Source: H2-BAC3 sp045863035
GTDB taxonomy: Bacteria; Bacteroidota; Ignavibacteria; Ignavibacteriales; Ignavibacteriaceae
Assembly: GCA_045863035.1 (NCBI GenBank)
Contig: BTUV01000067.1
Coordinates: forward strand, 1 to 16,266
Length of the DNA stretch: 16,266 nucleotides
Direction: 5' to 3'
The position numbers were made by a program, and so were the translations under genes. Positions 7,607 through 15,467 of the stretch are shown one piece after another (position 1 is the stretch's first letter; each line of letters starts with the position of its first letter). The notes beneath the pieces are model-generated. The model worked only from the letters and a program-made list of their open reading frames with translations, was not told the DNA's origin and did no database searches.

Positions 7607-10600
7607 ATGAATAGAGCAGAAAATACTGTACCAATCCGCAGGTTCCCGCTGATTATCCCCGTGGGTATTTTTGTGGTTTTTGCTCTGTCAATCACCTTTG
7701 CCGCGTTTTACTATTATTTTTCTATCCGAACTGAAGTTGAAACCAGTCACGGTAATACTCTCACCTCAATCACACGGCTTAAAGTAAGACAGATACAAAA
7801 CTATCATGCCGAGCGGCTCTCCGATGCGCGGTATCTGTATAAAAACGCCGGGTTTTCTTCTGCCGTAAATCAATTTTTACGCAACCCCTCAGGTGAGCAG
7901 GAAAATAAAAATATGCACACCTGGCTTGATCAGCTTCAAAAAAATCATAATTATAAAGTCATTCAACTGATAAACACCGGTAAGGATGTCGTCTTTGCCA
8001 CAGGACTGCGCGGGGGGTTATCTCATGAGATTCCGATACCAAAAAATCATTCGCTTGAGTGGAAAGAAGGTCCGGGCTTTATAGACCTGCACCTTAACAA
8101 AGATCAGCAATATATACACATGCACACCTTTGTTCCCGTTTATTACGGAGGCAGCAGGTCAACAGATATAATTGGCGCGGTAATTTTTACAATCGACCCG
8201 TTTGTATTCTTTTACCCGATGATTTCAGAATCCCCGCTTCCCACCAGAACCGGAGAAACCATTCTGACCCGTGCTGATAAAGATTCGGTTTTGTATATAA
8301 GTCCTCTTCGCTTTTACGCCGGCAACCCTCTTGAACTCACTACAAATATTCAAGATACCCTTATTGCCGGTGTTAAAGTATTGAACAGACTTCCCTCTTT
8401 CACCCGCGGGCTTGATTATCGCGGGGCTGAAGTTTTGTTTTACGGTGAAGCGGTTCCGAATCTTAACTGGATGGTCATGACCAAAATTGACCTTGATGAG
8501 GTATATGCCGGTATTCGCGGAACTTCTATTCTTCTGTTTTCACTGTTATCAACGCTGCTGCTTATGGGCGGCGGTCTGTTATACTATTACATTAAGCGGC
8601 AAAACCTCCGCTCGCTTCAGTATCAGGCAGAGTCAGGTCTCGCGGTCGCGCAGCTTAACCGTATATACGAACTGATAAGTCTGGTGAACACTGCAATCGC
8701 AAGAGATACCAGCCGTAAAGATCTGCTTAAATCTATAACCGGCATTTCAGTTGACAAAGGGGGGTATATATTTGCTGCAATCACGCTTTCTGAAGAAGAA
8801 GCCACCAGCCCGCTTCTGACCAGTTACTGCGGGCGGAATCCGGTGCTCCCCAGCAGAGAGCCGATGATTTACGATTTGATTGACGCGGTAAACTCAGCTC
8901 AGCTATCGCGTCAGAAATCAAACATCATCAATCGCCTTTCTGATGGCGGCTTCTCTGAAAGCGCTCTTCTTGTTATTCAATCAAACAATATCGCGTCTCT
9001 TGCGGTATTTCCACTTACCCCGGGCGGGGTTTATCGCGGCGATATTTATTTATTTTCTGAACGAGCTGATCAGTTTAGCGAACAGGAAACCGCGCTGCTC
9101 GAAGAACTTGCATCAGACGTTTCATTCGGACTGCACAGCATTCAAGAGCGTGAGAAAATTCAGCAGTCCGAACAAATCATTAAAGATACTGAACTGAGGT
9201 ACAGAAATCTTATTGAAAACTCCCCTGATTCAATTCTTATTAATCACCGGAATAAAATTGTTCTTGCCAACAAAGCCGCGGTAAAACTCTTTAAGGCAAA
9301 AGGTCAGTCAGAGATTGAAGGTAAATCTCCCCTGATCTTATTTTCCGAAAAATTCCGTAAATCAGTAGCTCAGCAAATTCGACATATGAGAGATTCAGGG
9401 CTTCCGGTTGAACCCTCAGAAGCTGAAATAGTCTGCTTTGACGGCAGCATCGCGCAAGTTGAAGTGGTTGCAGCACCTTACAAAATTAGTAATGAGTTAG
9501 CAATTCATGTTATCCTGCGTGACATTACTTCACGAAAAAAACAGGAAGAAAAGCTGCGCGAGAGTGAAGAACGCCTCCGTCTCTCACTTGAAGCAGCCAA
9601 TCAGGGAATCTTCGACCTGAATCTCCAGACAGGCGAAACAGTAGTTAACGAACAATATGCTTCAATGCTCGGTTATGATTATCACACTTTCCGCGAAACA
9701 AAGGATACAGCTATTGATCGGCTTCACCCTGAGGATAAAGAAAACTGCGTAAATACTTTAAATGGTTATTTGCACGGGCTGATTCCGGAATACCGGATTG
9801 AATACCGTTCAAAAACAGCGGATGGAAATTGGAAGTGGCTGCTTTCGATGGGCAAAGTTATTGAATGGGACAACAGCGGTAAGCCCGTGAGGATGCTCGG
9901 CACTCATACCGATATCCATAAACAAAAAGAGGCAGATTATCAGCTCCTCCTGCAGGCCAAAATGCTTGAACAATCCGGGCAGATTACAGCAGCGGTTTCA
10001 ACACGCGGCAAGATTGTTTTCTGGAACAAAAAAGCTGAGTTAGAACTTGGATGGACACCGGAAGAGGTAAGAGGAAAGAACCTGCTTGATACGTTAGTGC
10101 CGGCCACTGCCAGACCTGATCTCAGACAGATTATCAGAAGTGCTGCATTGGGTAAATCATGGAATGGTCAGCTTGTTCTGATGAGAAAGGACAGCTCCTC
10201 ATTTACTGCTGAGGTGCTCATATCCCCCTATTACGACAGCAACGGAGGGCAACTGGGGCTGATGGCACTGGCGCAGAACATTACTGAAAAACTGGAAGAC
10301 CATCAAAAAATTAATAATCTCTCACGTGCCGTTGAGCAAAGCCCTGCCTCAATTATTATTACAAAAGATGACGGCACAATTATATATACAAACAAAAAAG
10401 TCTCTGAAGTAACCGGATATGAAGCGGAAGAACTGACCGGAAATAATTTCCGTATCTTCAGCGATCAGCGGCCGGAAGAAAATGCGCGTTATGATGCGCT
10501 CATGGCTTCTGTTCTCAGCGGAAATGAGTGGCATGGCGAGTTTCACACAAAAAAGAAGAACGGCGAAAAAATCTGGGAAACTGCCTCAATCAGCCCTTTA

Positions 10601-11395
10601 AGAAATGAAAAAGGAGAGATTGTTTATTTCCTTGCTGTGAAGGAGGATATTTCAGAACAGAAGAATCTGATTGCAGAACTCATTGAAGCACGAGACCGGG
10701 CTGAAGAGTCAGACAAATTAAAAACAAATTTTCTGGCAAATATGAGCCACGAGCTGCGCACTCCGCTTATTGCTATTCTGGGGTTCTCAGAACTGCTTTT
10801 GGAATCTGAACCCGATGTTGAAAAACTGGATTTTCTGAAAAGTATATACTCCGGCGGAGAGCGGCTGCTTCATACAGTTAACGCGCTGCTTCATTTCTCC
10901 AATCTTCAGAAATCCGGTCTGGTGCTTACGATGGCTGAGTTTAGCGTCTCTGATATTTGCCTCGGGCTTATACAGAACTATAAAGAAAAATCAGCAGCCA
11001 AAGGGATAGCTTTTGTTCACCACTGCAGCGACACCGCAAAAATCATAACCGATAAGGCGCTCCTTATCGATTCGCTTGGATATATACTTGAAAATTCAGT
11101 CCGGTTCACCCAAGAAGGAACCATTTCGTTCTCAGTGGTAAATTCCTCTGACACAGTCACTTTTATCATCCGCGATACCGGCATCGGCATCCCGGAAGAA
11201 AAACTGCATCTGATATTTGAAGAGTTCCGGCAGGTCAGTGAAGGGCTTAGCCGCCACTACGAAGGGTCGGGGTTAGGTCTTACCCTTGCCAACAAATATA
11301 TACAAATTCTCGGCGGTCACATTCAGGTTGATAGCCAGGCAGGTAAGGGGTCTGAATTCAAAGTAATTCTCCCTGCTAAACCGCAACAAAACTAA
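7607..11395 (+). CDS. Membrane sensor histidine kinase with GAF-like and four PAS domains
   Basis: A 1262-residue inner-membrane kinase that should autophosphorylate on His1048 and pass the phosphate to a receiver. Domains in order: TM helix about 14-37; extracytoplasmic sensor of about 265 residues (Cache-like by layout, not proven); TM helix about 306-329; GAF-like region about 346-511; four PAS domains at about 530-645, 653-774, 781-895 and 902-1021; HisKA with FLANMSHELRTPL; and an ATPase domain with N box ENSVRFT, G1 DTGIGIP, F box FEEFRQ, G2 GSGLGL and G3 AGKGSEF. All catalytic motifs are intact. There is no fused receiver; one is encoded 19 nt downstream, so the pair is very likely one operon. 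The ATG at 7607 is chosen; an in-frame TTG at 7595 would add four residues. The signal sensed is unknown. Confidence 0.95.
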   Translation: MNRAENTVPIRRFPLIIPVGIFVVFALSITFAAFYYYFSIRTEVETSHGNTLTSITRLKVRQIQNYHAERLSDARYLYKNAGFSSAVNQFLRNPSGEQENKNMHTWLDQLQKNHNYKVIQLINTGKDVVFATGLRGGLSHEIPIPKNHSLEWKEGPGFIDLHLNKDQQYIHMHTFVPVYYGGSRSTDIIGAVIFTIDPFVFFYPMISESPLPTRTGETILTRADKDSVLYISPLRFYAGNPLELTTNIQDTLIAGVKVLNRLPSFTRGLDYRGAEVLFYGEAVPNLNWMVMTKIDLDEVYAGIRGTSILLFSLLSTLLLMGGGLLYYYIKRQNLRSLQYQAESGLAVAQLNRIYELISLVNTAIARDTSRKDLLKSITGISVDKGGYIFAAITLSEEEATSPLLTSYCGRNPVLPSREPMIYDLIDAVNSAQLSRQKSNIINRLSDGGFSESALLVIQSNNIASLAVFPLTPGGVYRGDIYLFSERADQFSEQETALLEELASDVSFGLHSIQEREKIQQSEQIIKDTELRYRNLIENSPDSILINHRNKIVLANKAAVKLFKAKGQSEIEGKSPLILFSEKFRKSVAQQIRHMRDSGLPVEPSEAEIVCFDGSIAQVEVVAAPYKISNELAIHVILRDITSRKKQEEKLRESEERLRLSLEAANQGIFDLNLQTGETVVNEQYASMLGYDYHTFRETKDTAIDRLHPEDKENCVNTLNGYLHGLIPEYRIEYRSKTADGNWKWLLSMGKVIEWDNSGKPVRMLGTHTDIHKQKEADYQLLLQAKMLEQSGQITAAVSTRGKIVFWNKKAELELGWTPEEVRGKNLLDTLVPATARPDLRQIIRSAALGKSWNGQLVLMRKDSSSFTAEVLISPYYDSNGGQLGLMALAQNITEKLEDHQKINNLSRAVEQSPASIIITKDDGTIIYTNKKVSEVTGYEAEELTGNNFRIFSDQRPEENARYDALMASVLSGNEWHGEFHTKKKNGEKIWETASISPLRNEKGEIVYFLAVKEDISEQKNLIAELIEARDRAEESDKLKTNFLANMSHELRTPLIAILGFSELLLESEPDVEKLDFLKSIYSGGERLLHTVNALLHFSNLQKSGLVLTMAEFSVSDICLGLIQNYKEKSAAKGIAFVHHCSDTAKIITDKALLIDSLGYILENSVRFTQEGTISFSVVNSSDTVTFIIRDTGIGIPEEKLHLIFEEFRQVSEGLSRHYEGSGLGLTLANKYIQILGGHIQVDSQAGKGSEFKVILPAKPQQN

Positions 11396-11414
11396 CGGAT
11401 AAAAAAGAGGAAAC

Positions 11415-11813
11415 ATGGAAGATATATTAATCAAACACCCGGAACGGATTCTTCTGGTTGAAAATGACAGTCTGAATATAGATGTCATCTCAAAATATCT
11501 GCACAAACAATATGACTTTGATGTTGCCAGAAACGCAAAAGAGGCAAATCAGTTGTTATCAGTGAATACCTATGACCTCATTCTGCTTGATATACATCTG
11601 GGGGATGGTGTGGGCGGTCTGGGTCTGCTTAAACTCATCCGGGCATCAGAGCAGACAAAAGATATATTGGTAATAGCAATAACTGCCTTTGCTGCGTTAG
11701 AGCAGCGGGAGCAGTTTATCCAGGCCGGATGTGATGATTATATGGCAAAGCCGTTCTATCGTAAAGATCTGCTGACCGTTGTCCGCAAAAACTTAGACAG
11801 CCGCCTCTCTTAG
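11415..11813 (+). CDS. Stand-alone CheY-like response regulator receiver
   Basis: A 132-residue single receiver domain with no output domain. Asp59 in LILLDIHLGDG is the expected phosphorylation site. The acidic pocket is Glu16/Asp18 (LLVEND), with the switch Thr90 (VIAITA) and conserved Lys112 (MAKPF). It starts 19 nt after the kinase stop codon and has a clear Shine-Dalgarno (AGAGGAA, 5 nt before the ATG), which fits co-transcription. With no DNA-binding or enzyme domain it may act by protein contact, or as a phosphorelay intermediate to an unlinked phosphotransfer protein. The partnership with the upstream kinase is inferred from adjacency. Confidence 0.93.
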   Translation: MEDILIKHPERILLVENDSLNIDVISKYLHKQYDFDVARNAKEANQLLSVNTYDLILLDIHLGDGVGGLGLLKLIRASEQTKDILVIAITAFAALEQREQFIQAGCDDYMAKPFYRKDLLTVVRKNLDSRLS

Positions 11814-11873
11814 CCGCATCCCGGAAGTGCCTCCCCGCCTCTTTCTGTTGCAGGGGGGAAGTTACACTAAAAC

Positions 11874-12269
11874 CTAAGCAGAAATCTTTTTCCCCTGCTT
11901 TATTCTTTCCGCTTTAAATTCTTCCAGAAAAGACTCAAATAAATCTTTTTCCAGTTTGTTTGCTTCAGCGGTCTTTCTGAGCCATTCAAGCTCTTTTAAG
12001 TCAAAATCATCATCTGCAAACGCCAGTTTCAGACCATCCTGCAAAAACATTCTTGCTATTCCGGAATCTGAAAAAGTTACAGGATCCTCCCCGATATACT
12101 TATTTGCCATTAACCCCCTCATGGTTTCCTCATAAAAATCTTTGCTGAACCCAAACCTCTGAGCGATATCCCTGATAATATCTTTTTCGGTTTCAACCAG
12201 CTTATTGTCTTTTTTTGCCAGGACGAGCAGCCCCTTGAGGTATGTGCTCCGGTCAAGAACTGAAAACAT
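11874..12269 (-). CDS. Small TerB-like protein
   Basis: A 131-residue, mostly helical, charged protein with no signal peptide or membrane segment, so probably cytoplasmic. Two similar segments, LAKKDNKLVETEKDII (about 18-33) and FADDDFDLKELEWL, carry the L..A..D..L...E pattern of the TerB/DjlA N-terminal fold, which is proposed to bind metal through such acidic residues. The ATG at 12269 is chosen over the TTG at 12272 because GGAGG lies 4 nt before the ATG but only 1 nt before the TTG. It converges with the receiver gene; the 60-bp gap between them has no convincing terminator. No other ter genes are present, so a tellurite role is not supported. The assignment is by pattern only. Confidence 0.72.
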   Translation of the reverse strand: MFSVLDRSTYLKGLLVLAKKDNKLVETEKDIIRDIAQRFGFSKDFYEETMRGLMANKYIGEDPVTFSDSGIARMFLQDGLKLAFADDDFDLKELEWLRKTAEANKLEKDLFESFLEEFKAERIKQGKKISA

Positions 12270-12404
12270 CAATCCTCCTCTTTTAAGAAAGTATATTTTC
12301 TTGATTAAAAATGGTATTTTGAGCAGTTATCTATTTTTTCGGTTTGCGATAAACAAATAACTGATTTTAGTAATTACATTAATCAAACATAATAAAAAGA
12401 CTTC

Positions 12405-14186
12405 ATGAAAAAGAAGACATTCGGCACACTTTTTTTACCCCTCATCATTTTTGTGATTTGCAGCGTCACAACCCGGGCGCAGAACAATATCCCGGATGAG
12501 TGGATAACCCGTTTTGAGAAATCAGGAGGTTTAGCCACCCCCTCCTACCAGGAATCAATTGAATATTTCAAAAAATTCACTCAGAGCAGCAAATTCGCGA
12601 AAATGACTGAATTCGGTATCTCTCCTCAAGGAAGGAAGCTGTGGTATCTGGTGGTTTCCTCCTCAGGTGACTTCACCCCTGAAAAGCTGAAAAACTCCTC
12701 AAAACCACTCCTTTTTGTGCTTAATGGCATTCATTCCGGGGAAATTGAGGGGAAAGATGCTTCTATGCTGCTGCTTCGTGAAATTCTGATTACAGGTGAA
12801 AAAAGCGGCTGGCTGGAGGGGTTTAACCTTGTTTTAATACCGGTTTTCAGCGTTGACGGTCACGAAAGAAAATCAAAATATAACCGCATCAATCAAAACG
12901 GACCGGAAGAAATGGGGTGGCGAACAACAGCCCAAAATTATAATCTGAACCGCGACTGGATGAAAGCCGATGCCCCTGAGATGCAGGCAATGCTGCGGCT
13001 GCTTTCATCACTGACTCCTGATTTCCTTATTGACAACCACACCACAAACGGCGCTGATTACCAATACACGGTTACTTACGGTCTCGAAAAATTCAAAAAC
13101 CTGCATGACTCTTTAGCTCACTCCGTTACAAAATCATTCATCCCCTATATGCAAAAATATGTAGAGGAGCAGGGTTTTCTTATTGCCCCTTATGTTGGAT
13201 TCCGCGGTGATACTCCTGAAACAGGGTTGGTTGACTGGGCAGGCACCCCCCGTTTCTCAACCGGTTATACAGCAATCCAAAACCGTATAGGGCTGTTGGT
13301 TGAAACTCACATGATGAAGCCATATAAAGACCGGGTCTATTCGACAAAGTCAGTCATGGAGGCAGCTATGACCTGGCTTTTGGCAAACGGTAAAAAACTA
13401 AAAGCACTGAATAAAACCGCTGACGAGAGCTCGGTTCAGGATTTCACCGTCAAAGGAAGATACTTTCCTGTTGCATTCCGGAACACAAATGATTCCGTTA
13501 TGTTTACTTATAAAGGTATTGAGGTGAAGGAAGAAGAAAGCATCATTTCCGGCGCGTCAAAGAATGTATATACCGGGGAGCCCTACACCGTAGAAATTCC
13601 TTTTTTTAATAACTCAGTCCCCTCTGATTCTGTTACAGCGCCACACGCATATATCATCCCAAAAGAATGGTCATTCATTACAGAACGTCTGAAACTTCAC
13701 GGGATAGAAGTACAATCGGTTCTTGAAGATAAAGAGATGACTGTTACCAGATATAAATTTTATGATTATAAATTCAGTACTAATTCCTACGAAGGACGGC
13801 AGACGGTAACAACCAAGTATAAAGAGTTTACTGAAGCCACAAAAGTTCCGGCGGGAAGCTACATCGTTTACACAAATCAGCGCACCATAAGAGTAATACT
13901 CACCGCGCTTGAGCCAAAGTCAGGCGACTCTTACCTGCGGTGGGGTTTTATGAACAACATATTTGAACGGAAAGAGTATTTTGAAGACTACGTAATGGAG
14001 CGGGTGGCTCTTGAAATGTATTATCAGGATAAAAATTTAGCTGAGGAATTCAACAAACGGCTGCGTGAAGATGCAAAATTCCGTGAAGACAAAAACGCCC
14101 GGCTCAACTGGTTCTACGAACGCTCCCCCTATTTTGATAAGCAGTACCTGGTATATCCGATTATGCGAATTGAGAAAAAGAACTAA
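12405..14186 (+). CDS. Exported M14-family zinc carboxypeptidase-like protein
   Basis: A 593-residue protein with an N-terminal signal peptide (about 1-25, ending TTRAQ). The M14 domain covers about 48-335. Zinc ligands are His110 and Glu113 (NGIHSGEIEG) and His212 (DNHTTNG). The substrate-carboxylate site matches NRDW (Asn182, Arg183), and the general base is Glu300 (LLVETHMM). All expected catalytic residues are present, so it should be an active metallocarboxypeptidase or a related amidase. Residues about 340-593 form a C-terminal region I cannot assign; there is no T9SS sorting domain, so it may stay in the periplasm or use another route. The ATG start places the signal peptide correctly; no Shine-Dalgarno is visible. 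It is divergent from the TerB-like gene across 135 bp and has no clear downstream terminator. Confidence 0.9.
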   Translation: MKKKTFGTLFLPLIIFVICSVTTRAQNNIPDEWITRFEKSGGLATPSYQESIEYFKKFTQSSKFAKMTEFGISPQGRKLWYLVVSSSGDFTPEKLKNSSKPLLFVLNGIHSGEIEGKDASMLLLREILITGEKSGWLEGFNLVLIPVFSVDGHERKSKYNRINQNGPEEMGWRTTAQNYNLNRDWMKADAPEMQAMLRLLSSLTPDFLIDNHTTNGADYQYTVTYGLEKFKNLHDSLAHSVTKSFIPYMQKYVEEQGFLIAPYVGFRGDTPETGLVDWAGTPRFSTGYTAIQNRIGLLVETHMMKPYKDRVYSTKSVMEAAMTWLLANGKKLKALNKTADESSVQDFTVKGRYFPVAFRNTNDSVMFTYKGIEVKEEESIISGASKNVYTGEPYTVEIPFFNNSVPSDSVTAPHAYIIPKEWSFITERLKLHGIEVQSVLEDKEMTVTRYKFYDYKFSTNSYEGRQTVTTKYKEFTEATKVPAGSYIVYTNQRTIRVILTALEPKSGDSYLRWGFMNNIFERKEYFEDYVMERVALEMYYQDKNLAEEFNKRLREDAKFREDKNARLNWFYERSPYFDKQYLVYPIMRIEKKN

Positions 14187-14188
14187 AA

Positions 14189-14237
14189 AAATTAAAAATT
14201 AAAAATTAAAAGTTGAGAGTTGAAGGTAGAAAATTGA
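14189..14237 (+). repeat. Degenerate heptamer array (AAATTAA type)
   Basis: Seven consecutive 7-bp units read AAATTAA three times, then AAGTTGA, GAGTTGA, AGGTAGA and AAATTGA. The array starts 3 nt after the stop codon of the M14 gene, where a terminator might be expected. Confidence 0.75.
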
Positions 14238-14250
14238 GTGAATTACAAAT

Positions 14251-14285
14251 TTCATAATTCATACTTCATAATTCATACTTCATAC
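14251..14285 (+). repeat. Heptamer tandem array (TTCATAC/TTCATAA)
   Basis: Five exact 7-bp units alternate TTCATAA and TTCATAC, followed by a partial TTC. It lies 13 bp past the AAATTAA-type array and before the large duplicated block. Confidence 0.88.
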
Positions 14286-14374
14286 TTCTATTGTTTTTTT
14301 TGGATATATCCGGCGGCGGAGAGTACATTAAAAACGAATGCACGGCAATGCATCTTGGATTCCCCTTAATGGAT

Positions 14375-14475
14375 TACTTCCCGGCTTCTGCCAAAATCTG
14401 ACCAGGTCGTAAAAGCATGAAAGTACGTGGTAAAAACGAAGATTTTCTCATAATTTGTCATACTAACTTTAGTGA
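14375..14475 (-). repeat. Dispersed ~100-bp repeat, copy 3
   Basis: On the minus strand this reads TCACTAAAGTTAGTATGACA, AATTATGAGAAAATC, GTTTTTACCACGTACTTTC, and GGTCAGATTTTGGCAGAAGC. It is the closest match in the window, apart from copy 4, to the sequence at 1-101. It lies inside the large duplicated block. Confidence 0.75.
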
Positions 14476-14624
14476 CGATTTACCGGAAAGAAATTATAGT
14501 CATATTCTTATCACTTACAATGCAATTTCAAAAAAAAAGAAATTTCTGATATAAGGACGATGTTACAATAGCAAAGCCCCCGCTTCCATTGTACAATATA
14601 TAATGAACAAAGTATAATTTTTTA

Positions 14625-14735
14625 AGCTCCCTCTTTCCAATACAGATCCCAAGAAACACCAAAATTTAAATTCCGCAGAAAACTAAATTCAGTTAAAATT
14701 TACTCTGCCGGGAGAGAGGGGGTTTGGGGGTGAGT
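14625..14735 (+). repeat. G-rich dispersed repeat element, left arm of duplicated block
   Basis: It starts AGCTCCCTCTTTCC and continues AATACAGATCCC, TTCAGTTAAAATTTACTCTG, then GGAGAGAGGGGGTTTGGGGG and TGAGTC. Its own ends are roughly complementary (CCCTCTTTCC against GGAGAGAGGG), so it could fold as a long hairpin. It matches 7164-7269 block for block. Confidence 0.78.
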
Positions 14736-14991
14736 CTTGTTATTGCGAACATGTGGCTGATCGTTGGTTATATCTAAACTTTCGATCGGGCGAAGTCCTA
14801 AAAGATAGTTTTGTCTTGTAATTTGTAAACTTTCTCATCAAAAGAGCAAGTGATGCTCACGAAGTAAAGTATTATAATCTTGTTTATTACAGTGTATAAT
14901 CAAAGCCAATTAATGATTTAAGGAAGAAATCAGAAAATATATTATAGAACAAGTGAGGATATTTGAATTGGTACGTTTATTTGGCTTTTTT

Positions 14992-15101
14992 AACTCACCC
15001 CCAAACCCCCTCTCTCCTGACAAACTTTACTTTTCCCAAGTATATACTTCAACCTAAAATAATTTATCGTTTATTTAAATCCGTATTGGAAAGAGGGGGC
15101 T
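14992..15101 (-). repeat. G-rich dispersed repeat element, inverted right arm of duplicated block
   Basis: On the minus strand it reads AGCCCCCTCTTTCCAATACG, an AT-rich middle, TCAGGAGAGAGGGGGTTTGG, GGGTGAGTT and AAAAAAGCCAAA just beyond. It is the mirror of 14625-14735 and shares a perfect 24-bp inverted repeat with it. A 77-codon reading frame crossing it consists only of repeat sequence. Confidence 0.78.
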
Positions 15102-15293
15102 TCGGAATTGTTCATTGCAGTTTATTAATTTTTAATTCTTCATTGATTCCCGGGGGTTTCGGAATTGTTTATTGCAGATTTTTAATTTTTCATTGATCCC
15201 CGGGGACTTCCGGAACTGTTCATTGTAGATTCTTAATTTTTAATTTTTAATTCTTAATTGATTCCCGGGGGCTTCCGGAATTCTCATTGTACC
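15095..15293 (+). repeat. Tandem repeat of 50-65-bp units (GGGGGCTTCCGGAA type)
   Basis: Four units begin at 15095, 15152, 15202 and 15267 (spacing 57, 50 and 65 bp). Each begins GGGG(G/A) then C/TTTC(C)GGAA, TGTT(C/T)ATTG(C/T)AG-like sequence, an AT tract with TTAATTT, and ATTGAT(T)CCC. The last unit is truncated. Length differences come from the AT tract, where TTAATTT-type heptamers vary in number (four in a row at 15233-15260). Two reverse-oriented units occur at 7100-7165. Confidence 0.85.
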
Positions 15294-15467
15294 TTGTTTA
15301 TCTCAGAAGTATAACAAATACAAGTGAGGAAATTTAGAAGATCATTGTTGAGGATACCGCAACCGGGCAAACTTTCCGCAAACATTCCGGAACAAGCCAG
15401 GATTCTAAGCCGATATTGTCACTTCTGAAATAAAATGCGGCATACTAATCGGCAGAAGTCAGGAGAT

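Larger units (their letters stand above)
14324..15122 (+). repeat. Large direct repeat (~800 bp), copy 1
   Basis: This block recurs at 15468-16266. By eye, 14324-14707 is identical to 15468-15851 (384 bp with no difference seen). The rest has scattered, mostly transition differences, a one-base deletion, and two short replaced stretches (about 14923-14965 and 15056-15070). It contains no credible gene. From left to right it holds a reverse copy of the ~100-bp dispersed repeat, a copy of the G-rich element, a core of about 258 bp, and a second G-rich element in inverted orientation. A 24-bp perfect inverted repeat (14711-14734 and 14994-15017) bounds the core. Confidence 0.93.

Noticed and set aside
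11830..11866. Terminator between the receiver and the TerB-like gene
   Set aside because: CTCCCC and GGGGGG can pair over about six bases with one wobble, but the loop is long and no T tract follows on either strand.
11874..12269. Tellurite-resistance function for the TerB-like gene
   Set aside because: Only the fold pattern is supported. No terC, terD, terZ or similar neighbours are present in the window.
14963..15196. 77-codon open frame in the terminal repeat region
   Set aside because: It consists of the inverted G-rich element plus the 50-65-bp tandem units, starts at a non-ATG codon, and has no protein-like composition.
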